This document shows positions 33,823-42,510 of a DNA stretch of 43,703 bases, piece after piece (the first letter of the stretch is position 1; each line of letters begins with the position of its first letter). The translations under genes were made by a program, and so were the position numbers. The notes under the pieces were generated by a model. The model worked only from the letters and a program-made list of their open reading frames with translations, was not told the DNA's origin and ran no database searches. The stretch spans positions 1 to 43,703 of the IMG/VR virus record IMGVR_UViG_3300024346_000141. One strand, written 5' to 3'. This stretch comes from a virus.

Positions 33823-35947
33823 TTATAATATAAATTTACCTGACGGTTCAAGTCTACCAGTTCCGGCCTGGGCAACAGAACAAACGCTACAATCTGTAGC
33901 ACAAATGCTGAGTAAGAATAATTTATCAGTAGATATTATCACTGATCTAATGCAAGAAAATAATATGGACGTAAGTGATGTTGCGGCTAAGATGTCACAA
34001 CTTGCTGATGTAGATAAACAAGAAGCAAAACAAAGACTACAAGAAGCAAAAAAACAAGGCAAAAACTTCGGTGCTAAACTAACAGGTGTATTAGACAAGT
34101 TTAACAATACAGAAAAACCACTAAGCAGTTTAGTTGATATGGCTACTGGATTAGGAAAAGAGATAAAAGACGGTGCAAGTAGTTTTGGTAAAGACAAATC
34201 AAAAATAAGTAAAGGCTCTGGTGTAATGAGTGGTGTCCTGGATAAACTGGGCAAGGGCATGGGAGTAGCAGGTGATATTGCCGTTGTATATGCTGGTTTC
34301 ATGGCTGGTAAAGCAGAAGAATTTGCCAAAGCACAACAAAATATGATTGATAGTGGTGCTATCTTCTTTGAAAATGCGGCGGCCTTTAATGCACTACAAA
34401 CACAGGCCAGAGATGCAGGAATTGGTTATGAGAAGTTTACAACTATTGTGGGTAACTTCGGAAGTGCAATGGTTGGACTAGGTGGCAACGTTAGTAATGG
34501 TGCTGTGGAGTTTGCCGTTCTAGCAGAAAAACTAAATGATGCAAGTGACCAGTTCGGAGACTTTGGTATGACAAGTGAAAACCTAGCAGAAGGTTTTGCT
34601 GAGTTTATTGAAACACAACGTATGGCCGGAAATATAGATAGAACACAAGTAGGATACGGAGACAAGTTAGTCAAAGCATATCAGGAATTATTAATTGAAA
34701 CAGGTTCATATGCAAGTGCCACAGCGTTCACAAGAAAACAGATGTTGGAATCATACACAGAGGCTATGAGTGCTCCGGTATTTGCAGGTACAATGAAAAT
34801 ACTAGACAAACTTGGCGAAACTGGTACTAAAGAGGCAGCTCAACAAATACAAACACAATTAACACTACTCAACAAAGCTGGTGTTACAGATATAGCAGGA
34901 CCGTTACTTGGTGCTTTTGAACAGGCGTTAAGTTCATCAACAGGTGATTTACAAAGTTTTGATATTACTAGTTATCTAGCAGAAAATGGTGGTGAACAAT
35001 TAATCGCAACACTTGATAATGTAAACTCTACTCTGTTAACAGACATCAATACAGCAATCCGTAATGGAGAAAAGATATCTGGAGATATGTTACAGGACTT
35101 GGTTGCGGCATATGAAACTGTTAAGCCTGGAATGGTTATTCCTGCTGGTGCAACAGATGGCCTAATGGGTTATATGAAACGAACTCAAAACCAAATGGAA
35201 GAGTTCCGTTTAAAAACTAAAGCAGTATCTGAGATGTCAGCAGAAGAACGTGCAGGTCTTAAAGAAAAACATAAGAAAGATTTAGAAGGTGCTGGTAAGT
35301 TAACTAAAGTAATGAACGATGTTACTGAAGGATACCTAAAGGCAATGGATGCTCTAACACTTCCAATGGACACGTTTGGATGGGTTCTAGATGGAGTAAC
35401 AACTGGAATAAGCAATGCAACTGGTAATATGGTTGAAGGCATGAGTACAGAGGGTAAGAGTTTTATGCCTGGATATGAGGGATACCATGCCGAAGGTGCA
35501 GCAATGCGTGGTGAAGGCGCATTAGACACACAAAGAAAAATAATGATTGATGGGAAGCCAAATGGACTGAGATCCGGCGGACCTATCGGAGCAGGATCCA
35601 TGGCTCTTGTGGGAGAAGAAGGTCCGGAATTATTACAAATGGGTGATATGGGAGGGATGGTATTCCCTAACAACACATTGAATAATTTGGTTGACATGTA
35701 TAAAGAAAGCATGTATAATACAGATAATAAAGCTATGGTATCTCCCAATGTCACTTCCTCGGAATTGAATATGGCCTTTGGTGAAGGAATGGGCGATACT
35801 TCGGAATCCGGTGAAGAATACACGGATCTAGAGGATATTCTAAGGATGAAAGAAGAAACAGTAAACACTCTTAGAAGCCTCGACGGTGTATTAGCCGGTA
35901 TGTTTGCTCTAAGCGAACAGCGAACAATTGCTTCTGAGATGTCTTAA
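33812..35947 (+). CDS. Tape-measure-like tail protein, second of a pair (711 aa)
   Basis: The helical body contains a Gly/Ala hydrophobic segment (GVAGDIAVVYAGFMAG, about 151-166) and ends with the signature common at the C-terminus of many phage tape measures: GGPIGAGSMALVGEEGPELL (about 589-608), then FPNNTLNNL. The N-terminal VPAWATEQTLQSVA shares a pattern with the preceding protein, suggesting an old duplication. The start codon overlaps the end of that gene, so both are made together in a coupled way. It lies directly before the portal gene. I infer that the two proteins share the tape-measure role of T4 gp29; one could instead be an internal or ejected protein. Confidence 0.65.
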   Translation: MASSYNINLPDGSSLPVPAWATEQTLQSVAQMLSKNNLSVDIITDLMQENNMDVSDVAAKMSQLADVDKQEAKQRLQEAKKQGKNFGAKLTGVLDKFNNTEKPLSSLVDMATGLGKEIKDGASSFGKDKSKISKGSGVMSGVLDKLGKGMGVAGDIAVVYAGFMAGKAEEFAKAQQNMIDSGAIFFENAAAFNALQTQARDAGIGYEKFTTIVGNFGSAMVGLGGNVSNGAVEFAVLAEKLNDASDQFGDFGMTSENLAEGFAEFIETQRMAGNIDRTQVGYGDKLVKAYQELLIETGSYASATAFTRKQMLESYTEAMSAPVFAGTMKILDKLGETGTKEAAQQIQTQLTLLNKAGVTDIAGPLLGAFEQALSSSTGDLQSFDITSYLAENGGEQLIATLDNVNSTLLTDINTAIRNGEKISGDMLQDLVAAYETVKPGMVIPAGATDGLMGYMKRTQNQMEEFRLKTKAVSEMSAEERAGLKEKHKKDLEGAGKLTKVMNDVTEGYLKAMDALTLPMDTFGWVLDGVTTGISNATGNMVEGMSTEGKSFMPGYEGYHAEGAAMRGEGALDTQRKIMIDGKPNGLRSGGPIGAGSMALVGEEGPELLQMGDMGGMVFPNNTLNNLVDMYKESMYNTDNKAMVSPNVTSSELNMAFGEGMGDTSESGEEYTDLEDILRMKEETVNTLRSLDGVLAGMFALSEQRTIASEMS

Positions 35948-35958
35948 TTAAATTATAG

Positions 35959-35966
35959 CTAAATAC
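35959..35966 (+). promoter_or_regulatory. 20: Late promoter box CTAAATAC before the portal gene
   Basis: The box is 22 bases upstream of the gp20 ATG, followed by an AAAAGG ribosome binding site. It heads the capsid operon. Confidence 0.65.
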
Positions 35967-35987
35967 ATTAAATAAAAGGTTACACAA

Positions 35988-37649
35988 ATGAGTTGGAAGA
36001 AACATTTTACGAGATATGATGGCGATGCAAGAGCTGGCCAAACGAAAGCGAATCGTTGGCAGAGCTGGCTACCTGAAGTATACTCCGGTATGCCCAATCG
36101 TACAGAACGTTATGTTCAGTATGATCAGATGGATCAAGACAGTGAAATTAATGCGGCACTAGATACTATTGCTGAATTTAGTACACAAAAAGAAACAAAG
36201 AATCTATTACCATTTGAAATTAACTATAAAGATGAAGCAACAGAATCAGAAGTTAATGCATTAGAAACAGGAATGAAGCAGTGGTGTAATATCAATGACA
36301 TGGAAAGACGTGTATTTGGTATGTTCAGAGCGGCTATTAAATATGGTGATCAGTTCTTTATTCGTGATCCAGAAACATATAAACTAATATGGGTTGATCC
36401 CAGTGATGTTAGTAAAGCAATTGTTAATGAAAGTAATGGTAAAGAAATTGATCAGTATATCATTAAAAACGTTGCACTAAACTTACAAGACATGGTAGCA
36501 GTTGACACAAAGAAGACTGCCAATGTTGCACAAAAAGGACAAACAACTAGTTATACAACTCCACCAAATACCAATGCAGGTGTTTATCATGGCAATTACA
36601 ACAGTAGTAATACTGAATATGCAGTTGATGCCAGTAACGTTGTACACATTGCACTAACAGATGGTATGAGTGCTAACTGGCCTTTTGGAACAAGTATTCT
36701 TGAAAGTGTATTTAAAGTATACAAGCAAAAAGAATTACTAGAAGATTCAATTATCATTTACAGAGTACAACGTGCTCCAGAACGTAGAGTGTTTTATATT
36801 GATGTTGGTAATATGCCGGCACATAAAGCAATGAGTTTTGTTGAGAGAGTTAAAAACGAAGTACATCAAACTCGTATACCTAACAAGACAGGTGGCGGAA
36901 CAAACGTAATGGATGCGGCCTATAACCCACTATCAATTATGGAAGACTACTTCTTTGCTCAGACAGCAGAAGGACGTGGTTCCAAAGTTGATGTTCTACA
37001 GGGTGGTGATAACTTAGGTGAGATTGATGACCTAAAGTACTTTAACAATAAACTTATGCGAGGTTTGAGAGTACCAAGTAGTTACCTACCAACAGGTGGC
37101 GAAGATGGAACGGCAGCATATAATGATGGTAGAGTTGGAACAGCTCTAATCCAAGAATTTAGATTCAGCAAGTACTGTGAAAGAATTCAAGCAATTCTAC
37201 AAACCTCACTTGACAATGAATTTAAACTTTTCCTCAGACACAGAGGAATTGAAATACCAAGTAGTTTATTTGATCTACAATTTACTGAGCCACAGAGCTT
37301 TAGTCAATATAGAGACATTGAACTAGAATCCCAACGAGCTACACTATTCTCACAGATTGAAGGTGTTGGTTACTTGAGTCGTAGATTCTTAATGAAGAAG
37401 TATCTAGGCCTAACTGAAGATGAGTTAGTTGAAAATGAACGTATGTGGAGAGACGAAAACGATATTAAGTCAGAAGCAGAAATAGATTCTAAAGGAGATC
37501 TTGGAAGTCTAGGATTACGTTCAGGTGATGTTGAAGGATTTGAACCTACTGATGTCGATGCAGAAGTAGATGATATTGATGGAGATGTACCAGGCGTTGA
37601 TGGCGGTGGTGAGTCTCCTATATCAGGAGAGGCTCCGGAGGAGAACTAA
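35988..37649 (+). CDS. 20: Portal vertex protein gp20
   Basis: gp20 forms the dodecameric DNA channel at one capsid vertex and starts head assembly. Residues 1-75 (MSWKKHFTRYDG, YVQYDQMDQDSEINAALD) and the central segments (YRVQRAPERRVFYIDVGNMP, about 253-272; DVLQGGDNLGEIDDL, about 340) are highly typical of T4-like gp20. A helical stretch with SSYLPTGGEDGTAAYNDGRV follows. Length (553) is close to T4 gp20 (524). The C-terminal 60 residues are acidic and Gly-rich (DIDGDVPGVDGGGESP), as in marine relatives. It is preceded by an AAAAGG site and a late box, and is followed after 1 base by a small gene. Confidence 0.97.
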   Translation: MSWKKHFTRYDGDARAGQTKANRWQSWLPEVYSGMPNRTERYVQYDQMDQDSEINAALDTIAEFSTQKETKNLLPFEINYKDEATESEVNALETGMKQWCNINDMERRVFGMFRAAIKYGDQFFIRDPETYKLIWVDPSDVSKAIVNESNGKEIDQYIIKNVALNLQDMVAVDTKKTANVAQKGQTTSYTTPPNTNAGVYHGNYNSSNTEYAVDASNVVHIALTDGMSANWPFGTSILESVFKVYKQKELLEDSIIIYRVQRAPERRVFYIDVGNMPAHKAMSFVERVKNEVHQTRIPNKTGGGTNVMDAAYNPLSIMEDYFFAQTAEGRGSKVDVLQGGDNLGEIDDLKYFNNKLMRGLRVPSSYLPTGGEDGTAAYNDGRVGTALIQEFRFSKYCERIQAILQTSLDNEFKLFLRHRGIEIPSSLFDLQFTEPQSFSQYRDIELESQRATLFSQIEGVGYLSRRFLMKKYLGLTEDELVENERMWRDENDIKSEAEIDSKGDLGSLGLRSGDVEGFEPTDVDAEVDDIDGDVPGVDGGGESPISGEAPEEN

Positions 37650-37650
37650 G

Positions 37651-37848
37651 ATGAGATTTGGTGAATTAGCACAATCGGCTGAGAATGATGAGCATAATAA
37701 ATGGGACATCGATGATACTCGACGCCCTAGACTTACATTAAGACAACTTAATAAGATGCGTGGCATGAGAGAAATCGCAAAGGCAGAGCATATTGAACAA
37801 GTTGATCAGTTTAAAACAATGTACGGTGCAACTGCTCCTGCCGAGTAA
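37651..37848 (+). CDS. Small basic protein between portal and core genes (65 aa)
   Basis: The real start is the ATG at 37,651, which has GGAG just upstream; an in-frame extension into gp20 is a chance ORF. The protein is MRFGELAQSAENDE, then a basic core RRPRLTLRQLNKMRGMREIA and an acidic/Gln helix. The position, between gp20 and the acidic core gene, equals that of T4 gp67, a small prohead core protein, but I see no clear sequence similarity. A role in prohead assembly is inferred from position alone. Confidence 0.7.
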   Translation: MRFGELAQSAENDEHNKWDIDDTRRPRLTLRQLNKMRGMREIAKAEHIEQVDQFKTMYGATAPAE

Positions 37849-37877
37849 AACCCCTAAAATTTATCTATTATTATCGA

Positions 37878-37899
37878 AAACACGGTTTTAACCGTGTTT
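37878..37899 (+). terminator. Hairpin between small head gene and core gene
   Basis: AAACACGGT and ACCGTGTTT form a perfect 9-bp stem around a TTTA loop. No uridine run follows (the next bases are CGCCTTAG), so it is at most a weak or factor-dependent terminator, or an RNA-processing or stability element ahead of the late box at 37,923. Confidence 0.45.
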
Positions 37900-37922
37900 C
37901 GCCTTAGTTTACACCGATACGT

Positions 37923-37930
37923 CTTAAATA
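37923..37930 (+). promoter_or_regulatory. Possible late promoter box CTTAAATA
   Basis: The box matches the TAAATA core and lies 35 bases before the acidic core gene, which has a GAAGGAG ribosome binding site. The box is less perfect than the others. Confidence 0.45.
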
Positions 37931-37965
37931 TGTATGTTATAACCTATCTATAGAAGGAGATTATT

Positions 37966-38766
37966 ATGAGTGCTCAAGATCGTTATAAAAAAATCGTAGA
38001 GTCCCTAGTAAATGATGAGACAGATCAAGCGTCTGAACTTTTACATGAGGCTTTCGTAGAAAAAGCTCGCGAAATCTGGAATGATTTGCTAGAGCAAGAT
38101 GAACTCATCGAAGATGAGATCGAAGAAGAAGATATCGAAGAAGCAATTGGTGATGAAAAATCTGGAGACTTTCTAGACGACATCGAAACTGCAGAAGAAG
38201 AAATCGAAGCTGAAGAGGCTTTTGGTGAAGGCGATGATGATGAAGATGATGGTGATATGGATCCAGCTGACATCGACGCTGAACTAGAGTTAGCTGACCC
38301 AGACATGGACGCTCCAGAAGGAGAAGAAGGTGTTGAAGCGGCTATGGATAATGTTGAAGATGCTCTAGCGGCATTGAAGGCAGAATTTGCATCTATTATG
38401 GGTGACGATGACGGAGAAGTAGAAGGCGAGCCAGAAATGGATATGCCGGAAATGGAGTCAGAGGAACTAGCTTTCGAAGAAACTGATGAAGTTGATGAAG
38501 AAGTAGAAGAACTAGATGAAGCAGCAGAACTTAAAGCCGTTAGTGCCCCAGCAAATACTGGTGGAGACGATGGTAAAAAGTCCCCTATTGCAGACATGAA
38601 CAAGAATGATCCTGCCAAAGGAGTTGGTGCAAACGCTGAAGCGTCTGCAGTTGATTTCACTGGTGGCAATGAAAAAGGCGGAAAAGCACCTGCACCAAAA
38701 GACATGGGCGTAACTGCTCCTGCTGATGCTGGTAGTCCAAAGCCTGCTCCAAAGCCAAAAGGATAA
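37966..38766 (+). CDS. Acidic prohead core protein (266 aa)
   Basis: The N-terminus (MSAQDRYKKIVESLVNDETD, then ASELLHEAFVEKAREIWNDL) forms two helices of a type seen in core/scaffold proteins of marine T4-like phages. From about residue 48 to 185 the chain is extremely rich in Asp and Glu, with runs such as EDEIEEEDIEEAI and GDDDEDDGDMD. The last 70 residues are Pro/Ala/Gly-rich and carry several Lys. The position between portal and protease equals that of the T4 core genes 67/68. I infer an internal core protein, cleaved or expelled on maturation. Many LxE-type sites recognised by T4 gp21 are present (for example LIE, ELE). Confidence 0.7.
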   Translation: MSAQDRYKKIVESLVNDETDQASELLHEAFVEKAREIWNDLLEQDELIEDEIEEEDIEEAIGDEKSGDFLDDIETAEEEIEAEEAFGEGDDDEDDGDMDPADIDAELELADPDMDAPEGEEGVEAAMDNVEDALAALKAEFASIMGDDDGEVEGEPEMDMPEMESEELAFEETDEVDEEVEELDEAAELKAVSAPANTGGDDGKKSPIADMNKNDPAKGVGANAEASAVDFTGGNEKGGKAPAPKDMGVTAPADAGSPKPAPKPKG

Positions 38767-38772
38767 TTGATA

Positions 38773-39414
38773 ATGCGTGGAATAACTCTTACTGAACGTT
38801 TATCTTTCGACAAGGCAAATATCGTCGTTGAATCCAAAGAGGATGGCAATGGCGGTAAAAACCTATACATGGAAGGTATTTTCGTTCAGGGAGACAAACG
38901 CAATCAAAACAAAAGAGTTTACCCTACAAGTGAGATCCAACGTGCTGTTAAGAATATACAGACAAAGATCGATGAAGGGTTTTCAGTATTAGGTGAAGCG
39001 GACCATCCAGATGATTTACAAGTAAATCTAGACAGAGTGTCCCACATGATAGAAAAGATGTGGATGAACGGCGCTGATGGTTACGGAAGACTTAAACTAT
39101 TGCCTACTCCAATGGGACAAATATGTATTACACTATTGGGGAACGGCGTAAAGCTAGGCGTGTCAAGTCGCGGCAGCGGAAACGTTACAGAATCAGGTAA
39201 CGTATCAGAATTCGAGATACAGACGGTGGACATTGTTGCCAACCCAAGTGCTCCTGATGCTTATCCAGATCCAATCTACGAAGCTATTATGAATGGTCCT
39301 CGTGGAAATATTTTAATGGACGTAGCCAATGCAACTAATCATGACACAAAGGCACAAAAGTACCTCCAGGAAGAGGTACTTAGATTGATAAACAACCTAG
39401 GTATTAGGAGATAA
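38773..39414 (+). CDS. 21: Prohead core protease gp21
   Basis: gp21 is the serine protease that digests the scaffold and trims the capsid protein. The family catalytic residues are visible: His78 in GEADHPDD and Ser131/Ser132 in GVSSRGSGN. Nearby DIVANPSAPDAY (153-164) is the conserved strand that closes the active site. Length (213) equals T4 gp21 (212). I chose the ATG at 38,773; a TTG six bases upstream is too close to the AAGGA site. It lies between core protein and scaffold genes, the standard T4 order. Confidence 0.93.
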   Translation: MRGITLTERLSFDKANIVVESKEDGNGGKNLYMEGIFVQGDKRNQNKRVYPTSEIQRAVKNIQTKIDEGFSVLGEADHPDDLQVNLDRVSHMIEKMWMNGADGYGRLKLLPTPMGQICITLLGNGVKLGVSSRGSGNVTESGNVSEFEIQTVDIVANPSAPDAYPDPIYEAIMNGPRGNILMDVANATNHDTKAQKYLQEEVLRLINNLGIRR

Positions 39415-39416
39415 GA

Positions 39417-40514
39417 ATGGCTCATGCAATCGAACAACTCCTAAGTTCAGAAGTACTTTCAGAAGAAGTCAAAACCACACTTTCAGAAGCGTGGGAATCT
39501 AAACTTTCTGAAGCTCGCGAAGAAATCACTGTTGAATTACGTGAAGAATTTGCGAACCGTTACGAAGCTGATAAAGATCAAATGGTAGAGGCACTAGATG
39601 CCATGCTAACTGATACTTTAAAAAGTGAACTAACAGAATTTGCTCAAGATAAGAACGAGGCTGTAAAAGCTAAAGTTCTATATCAAAAGCAAATCTCAGA
39701 ACATGCAAAACTTCTAGATGGTTTCGTAATGGAAACCCTTAAAAAGGAAATCCAAGAATTACGTGACGATCGTAAATTACAAGAAGGTAACTTTGTAAAG
39801 TTAGAGGACTTCGTAATGGAGCAACTAACAACTGAACTTAATGAATTCCACCAAGATAAGAAAGACGTTCTCGCAGAGAAGGTCAAATTGGTGAAAGAAG
39901 GTAAGAAAATGATTGCCGAAGCGAAGGCGAAATTCATATCTAAAGCAAGTACTAAACTAGCTGGTATTGTAGAATCTACACTAACATCAGAATTAGGACT
40001 GCTTAAAGAAGACATTCAGAAAGCAAAAGAAAATAACTTTGGTCGTAAGATCTTTGAAACTTTTGCAGCTGAATTTATGAGTTCCAACTTAGCAGATGGT
40101 ACACAAGTTTCAAACTTAGCTCAGGAAGTAGAAAATATGAAGAAGCAATTAGCTGAATCAGAAAGTCTATTAGCTGAGAAAGACGGTAAGATTATGAAAG
40201 CAGAAAAGAAAGCAGATCGTATTGCGGAAGCAACCGAACGTGCTGGCGTTCTAGCAGAACTACTTAGCCCTCTTGCAAAAGACAAGCGTGAATTGATGGG
40301 TAACTTACTTGAATCAGTAGCGACTACTAAATTAAAAGTATCCTACAACAAGTATCTACCAACTGTTCTAAATGAAACAGTTAAAACAACAACAAAAGCG
40401 AAAACACTAAACGAATCTCAGAAGACTGAGATTACAGGTAACAAGGCAAAGACACAGGATACTGATGTGGACGCTGAAATTATTAACCTAAGAAAATTAG
40501 CCGGTATTAATTAA
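39417..40514 (+). CDS. 22: Prohead scaffold protein gp22
   Basis: gp22 is the main scaffolding core around which gp23 assembles; in T4 it is later digested by gp21. The protein is almost all charged helix: coiled-coil regions at about 10-190 and 225-275 (NMKKQLAESESLLAEKDGKI), with ELLSPLAKDKRELMGNLLES at about 281-300, a motif that is usual near the end of marine gp22, and a final NLRKLAGIN. Length 365 (T4: 269). Potential gp21 sites of the LxE type are numerous, as expected. TAGGAGAT precedes the ATG, only 2 bases after gp21. Confidence 0.93.
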   Translation: MAHAIEQLLSSEVLSEEVKTTLSEAWESKLSEAREEITVELREEFANRYEADKDQMVEALDAMLTDTLKSELTEFAQDKNEAVKAKVLYQKQISEHAKLLDGFVMETLKKEIQELRDDRKLQEGNFVKLEDFVMEQLTTELNEFHQDKKDVLAEKVKLVKEGKKMIAEAKAKFISKASTKLAGIVESTLTSELGLLKEDIQKAKENNFGRKIFETFAAEFMSSNLADGTQVSNLAQEVENMKKQLAESESLLAEKDGKIMKAEKKADRIAEATERAGVLAELLSPLAKDKRELMGNLLESVATTKLKVSYNKYLPTVLNETVKTTTKAKTLNESQKTEITGNKAKTQDTDVDAEIINLRKLAGIN

Positions 40515-40533
40515 CTTTAAAGGAGATACCCAA

Positions 40534-41697
40534 ATGTCACAAAACCTATTTGAAAACTGGAGTGTAACTAAAGACGCTCTTACTGACGGTTTGACAGGCA
40601 ACAAGAAAGTCGTAATGGAAACCGTTCTTGAGAACGCAAAAAACCAACTTTCAGAATCAGCCTTATCAGGCACAACAATGGCAGGTAACATTGCAACACT
40701 AAACAAAGTTATCCTTCCAGTAATCCGTCGTGTCATGCCAACTGTCATCGCTAACGAACTAGTTGGCGTACAACCAATGACTGGTCCAGTAGGCCAGATC
40801 CATACACTTCGTGTACGTTATTCACAAACAGCAGCAGGCGTTTCTGCTGGTGATGAAGCACTATCACCATTTGCAATTGCAAAAGGTTATTCAGGTAATG
40901 CTAGTACAGGAAAAGCTGATTCAACATCAGCATACGAAGCCGAAGCTGGACGCAAAATGTCCATCCAGGTACTAAAACAAACTGTTGAAGCTAAAACACG
41001 CAAACTATCAGCACGTTGGACTTTTGAAGCAGCACAAGATGCTCAATCAATGCACGGTCTAGACGTTGAAGCTGAAATTATGCAAGCTCTAGCTCAAGAG
41101 ATCACAGCTGAAATTGATCAAGAAGTTTTAACTTCACTTGATACATTAGCTGGTGCGGCTGCAGATACTTACAACCAAGCTGGTGTAAGTGGTACTCCAA
41201 CATTCGTTGGTGACCAACATGCTGCCCTAGCAGTTCTAATTAATAGATCAGCTAACCTAATCGCGGCAAGAACACGTCGTGGTGCAGGTAACTGGGTTGT
41301 GGTTTCACCAACAATCCTAACAGTACTACAATCAGCGACAACTTCAGCGTTTGCAAGAACAACTGAAGGTCCTTTTGAAGCACCTACAAACACAAAATTC
41401 GTTGGAACTCTAAACGGTACAATGAAAGTATTTGTAAACCAGTATGCGGCAGATTCTGCCAACGTACTAGTAGGCTACAAAGGCGAAGGCGAAATTGATG
41501 CGGCAGCTTTCTATTGCCCATACATTCCGTTGATGTCATCTGGTACAGTACTAGATCCAGCAACATTTGAGCCAGTAGTTTCATTCATGACCCGTTACGG
41601 TTATGTAGAGCTAACTAACCAAGCTTCATCGCTTGGTAATGCAGCTGACTACCTAAGCAAAATTGGTGTTAACAGTGGTAACCTAGCGTTCCAGTAA
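40534..41697 (+). CDS. 23: Major capsid protein gp23
   Basis: This HK97-fold capsid protein forms the hexamers of the head. Typical segments are VILPVIRRVMPTVIANELVG (residues about 54-73), VQPMTGPVGQIHTLRVRYS (74-92), RKLSARWTFEAAQDAQSMHG (about 155-174) followed by LDVEAEIM, and PYIPLMSSGTVLDPATFEP (about 330-348), all strongly conserved in T4-like gp23. At 387 residues it is compact compared with T4 gp23 (521), so it probably lacks the insertion domain. An LSE at residues 39-41 is a plausible gp21 cleavage site, which would remove an N-terminal peptide. An AAAGGAGAT site gives strong initiation; a strong terminator follows the stop. Confidence 0.97.
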   Translation: MSQNLFENWSVTKDALTDGLTGNKKVVMETVLENAKNQLSESALSGTTMAGNIATLNKVILPVIRRVMPTVIANELVGVQPMTGPVGQIHTLRVRYSQTAAGVSAGDEALSPFAIAKGYSGNASTGKADSTSAYEAEAGRKMSIQVLKQTVEAKTRKLSARWTFEAAQDAQSMHGLDVEAEIMQALAQEITAEIDQEVLTSLDTLAGAAADTYNQAGVSGTPTFVGDQHAALAVLINRSANLIAARTRRGAGNWVVVSPTILTVLQSATTSAFARTTEGPFEAPTNTKFVGTLNGTMKVFVNQYAADSANVLVGYKGEGEIDAAAFYCPYIPLMSSGTVLDPATFEPVVSFMTRYGYVELTNQASSLGNAADYLSKIGVNSGNLAFQ

Positions 41698-41721
41698 AAT
41701 TTATTTTACAAGGAAAACGAA

Positions 41722-41748
41722 AACAGCACCTTCGGGTGCTGTTTTTTT
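41722..41748 (+). terminator. Strong intrinsic terminator after the capsid gene
   Basis: AACAGCACC and GGTGCTGTT form a 9-bp stem closed by a TTCG loop (a very stable UUCG tetraloop), and the downstream arm runs into a seven-T tract. It ends the portal-to-capsid operon. Confidence 0.9.
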
Positions 41749-41762
41749 ATGACTAAAATAAA

Positions 41763-41770
41763 CTAAATAC
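41763..41770 (+). promoter_or_regulatory. Late promoter box CTAAATAC
   Basis: This box lies between the capsid terminator and the next gene, 30 bases before its ATG. It restarts late transcription right after the terminator. Confidence 0.65.
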
Positions 41771-41799
41771 ATATATAGAACGAATTGGAGAGTTTTGAA

Positions 41800-42468
41800 A
41801 TGGCAACCATAATCAACCCTGATAACGGAGAGTTTATCGTAAAAGGAACTATAACATCTAATGCCGTAGGAGCAAATAGTTCAGCAAAAATTAGAATCAC
41901 AAGTACTGATGATATAGATCTTAACAGTATTCCAGTAGACTTTGCATCAGCCGATGTTGCACTAAACATTGCAGGCGGTTGTTATACTGCTGGTAACCAT
42001 TATATAGATGGAACATTTGTTGCTAACGGAGATATTATTTCTTTAGGCAACGTGGGCGGAAGCCTAAGCCTTGGAGCAAACATTAGTAGTAATCTTTTGC
42101 CTAATGCAAACAACAGTTTTAATATAGGCTCTGCTTCAAATAACTGGGCAAAAGTATATATGAATCATCTCATTTTAGATGATGACGAACTAACAATTAC
42201 ATCTGGATGGACAGATGGAAATTCCACAAGTAAGATTACTTCGGGAACATCAAGTACCATTACATTAGGTAATGGAACTGTAGGCGGAGTATATGTATTT
42301 TATGTTGATTCAACAGGTGCAGGTTCTGGAAGTTCAGTAACTATAACACCTACTACAGCTAACGGCTTTACTACTATGACATTTACTGCTGCCGGAGATA
42401 GCGTAACAGCAACATATAGAGCAGACGGTTGGACAATCATGAATGCTTTTAGGACTACGATAGCTTAA
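41800..42468 (+). CDS. Fibre-like virion protein (222 aa)
   Basis: This is a beta-rich, Asn/Ser/Thr/Gly-rich protein. It contains NLLPNANNSFNIGSASNNWA followed by KVYMNHL (about 98-124), the IGS..NxWxxVY motif common in phage fibre and capsid-decoration proteins. Strands such as GSSVTITPTTANGFTTMTF and YRADGWTIMNAF near the C-terminus are typical of tail-fibre domains. The start is the ATG at 41,800, with GGAGAG upstream; an in-frame TTG at 41,785 overlaps the binding site. It has its own late promoter. It follows the capsid operon, so it may decorate the head or belong to a fibre; this cannot be settled from sequence. Confidence 0.7.
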   Translation: MATIINPDNGEFIVKGTITSNAVGANSSAKIRITSTDDIDLNSIPVDFASADVALNIAGGCYTAGNHYIDGTFVANGDIISLGNVGGSLSLGANISSNLLPNANNSFNIGSASNNWAKVYMNHLILDDDELTITSGWTDGNSTSKITSGTSSTITLGNGTVGGVYVFYVDSTGAGSGSSVTITPTTANGFTTMTFTAAGDSVTATYRADGWTIMNAFRTTIA

Positions 42469-42476
42469 TAATATCG

Positions 42477-42484
42477 TATAAATA
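42477..42484 (+). promoter_or_regulatory. Late promoter TATAAATA before the PKD-repeat gene
   Basis: This is an exact T4 late consensus, 27 bases before the TTG start at 42,511, in the short gap after the preceding gene. Confidence 0.75.
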
Positions 42485-42510
42485 CATTAAGGAACCAGAG
42501 GAATTATAAA

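Noticed and set aside
33309-33902. 197-codon minus-strand ORF across the tape-measure junction
   Set aside because: It is antisense to two well-supported overlapping genes, with no binding site or promoter.
37570-37650. N-terminal extension of the 65-residue gene into the portal gene
   Set aside because: The extension is out-of-frame portal sequence; the ATG at 37,651 has a good binding site.
38025-38870. 281-codon minus-strand ORF of almost only Ser, Pro and Ala
   Set aside because: It is the antisense shadow of the Asp/Glu-rich core protein (GAx codons read as TCN/TTC). There is no promoter or binding site.
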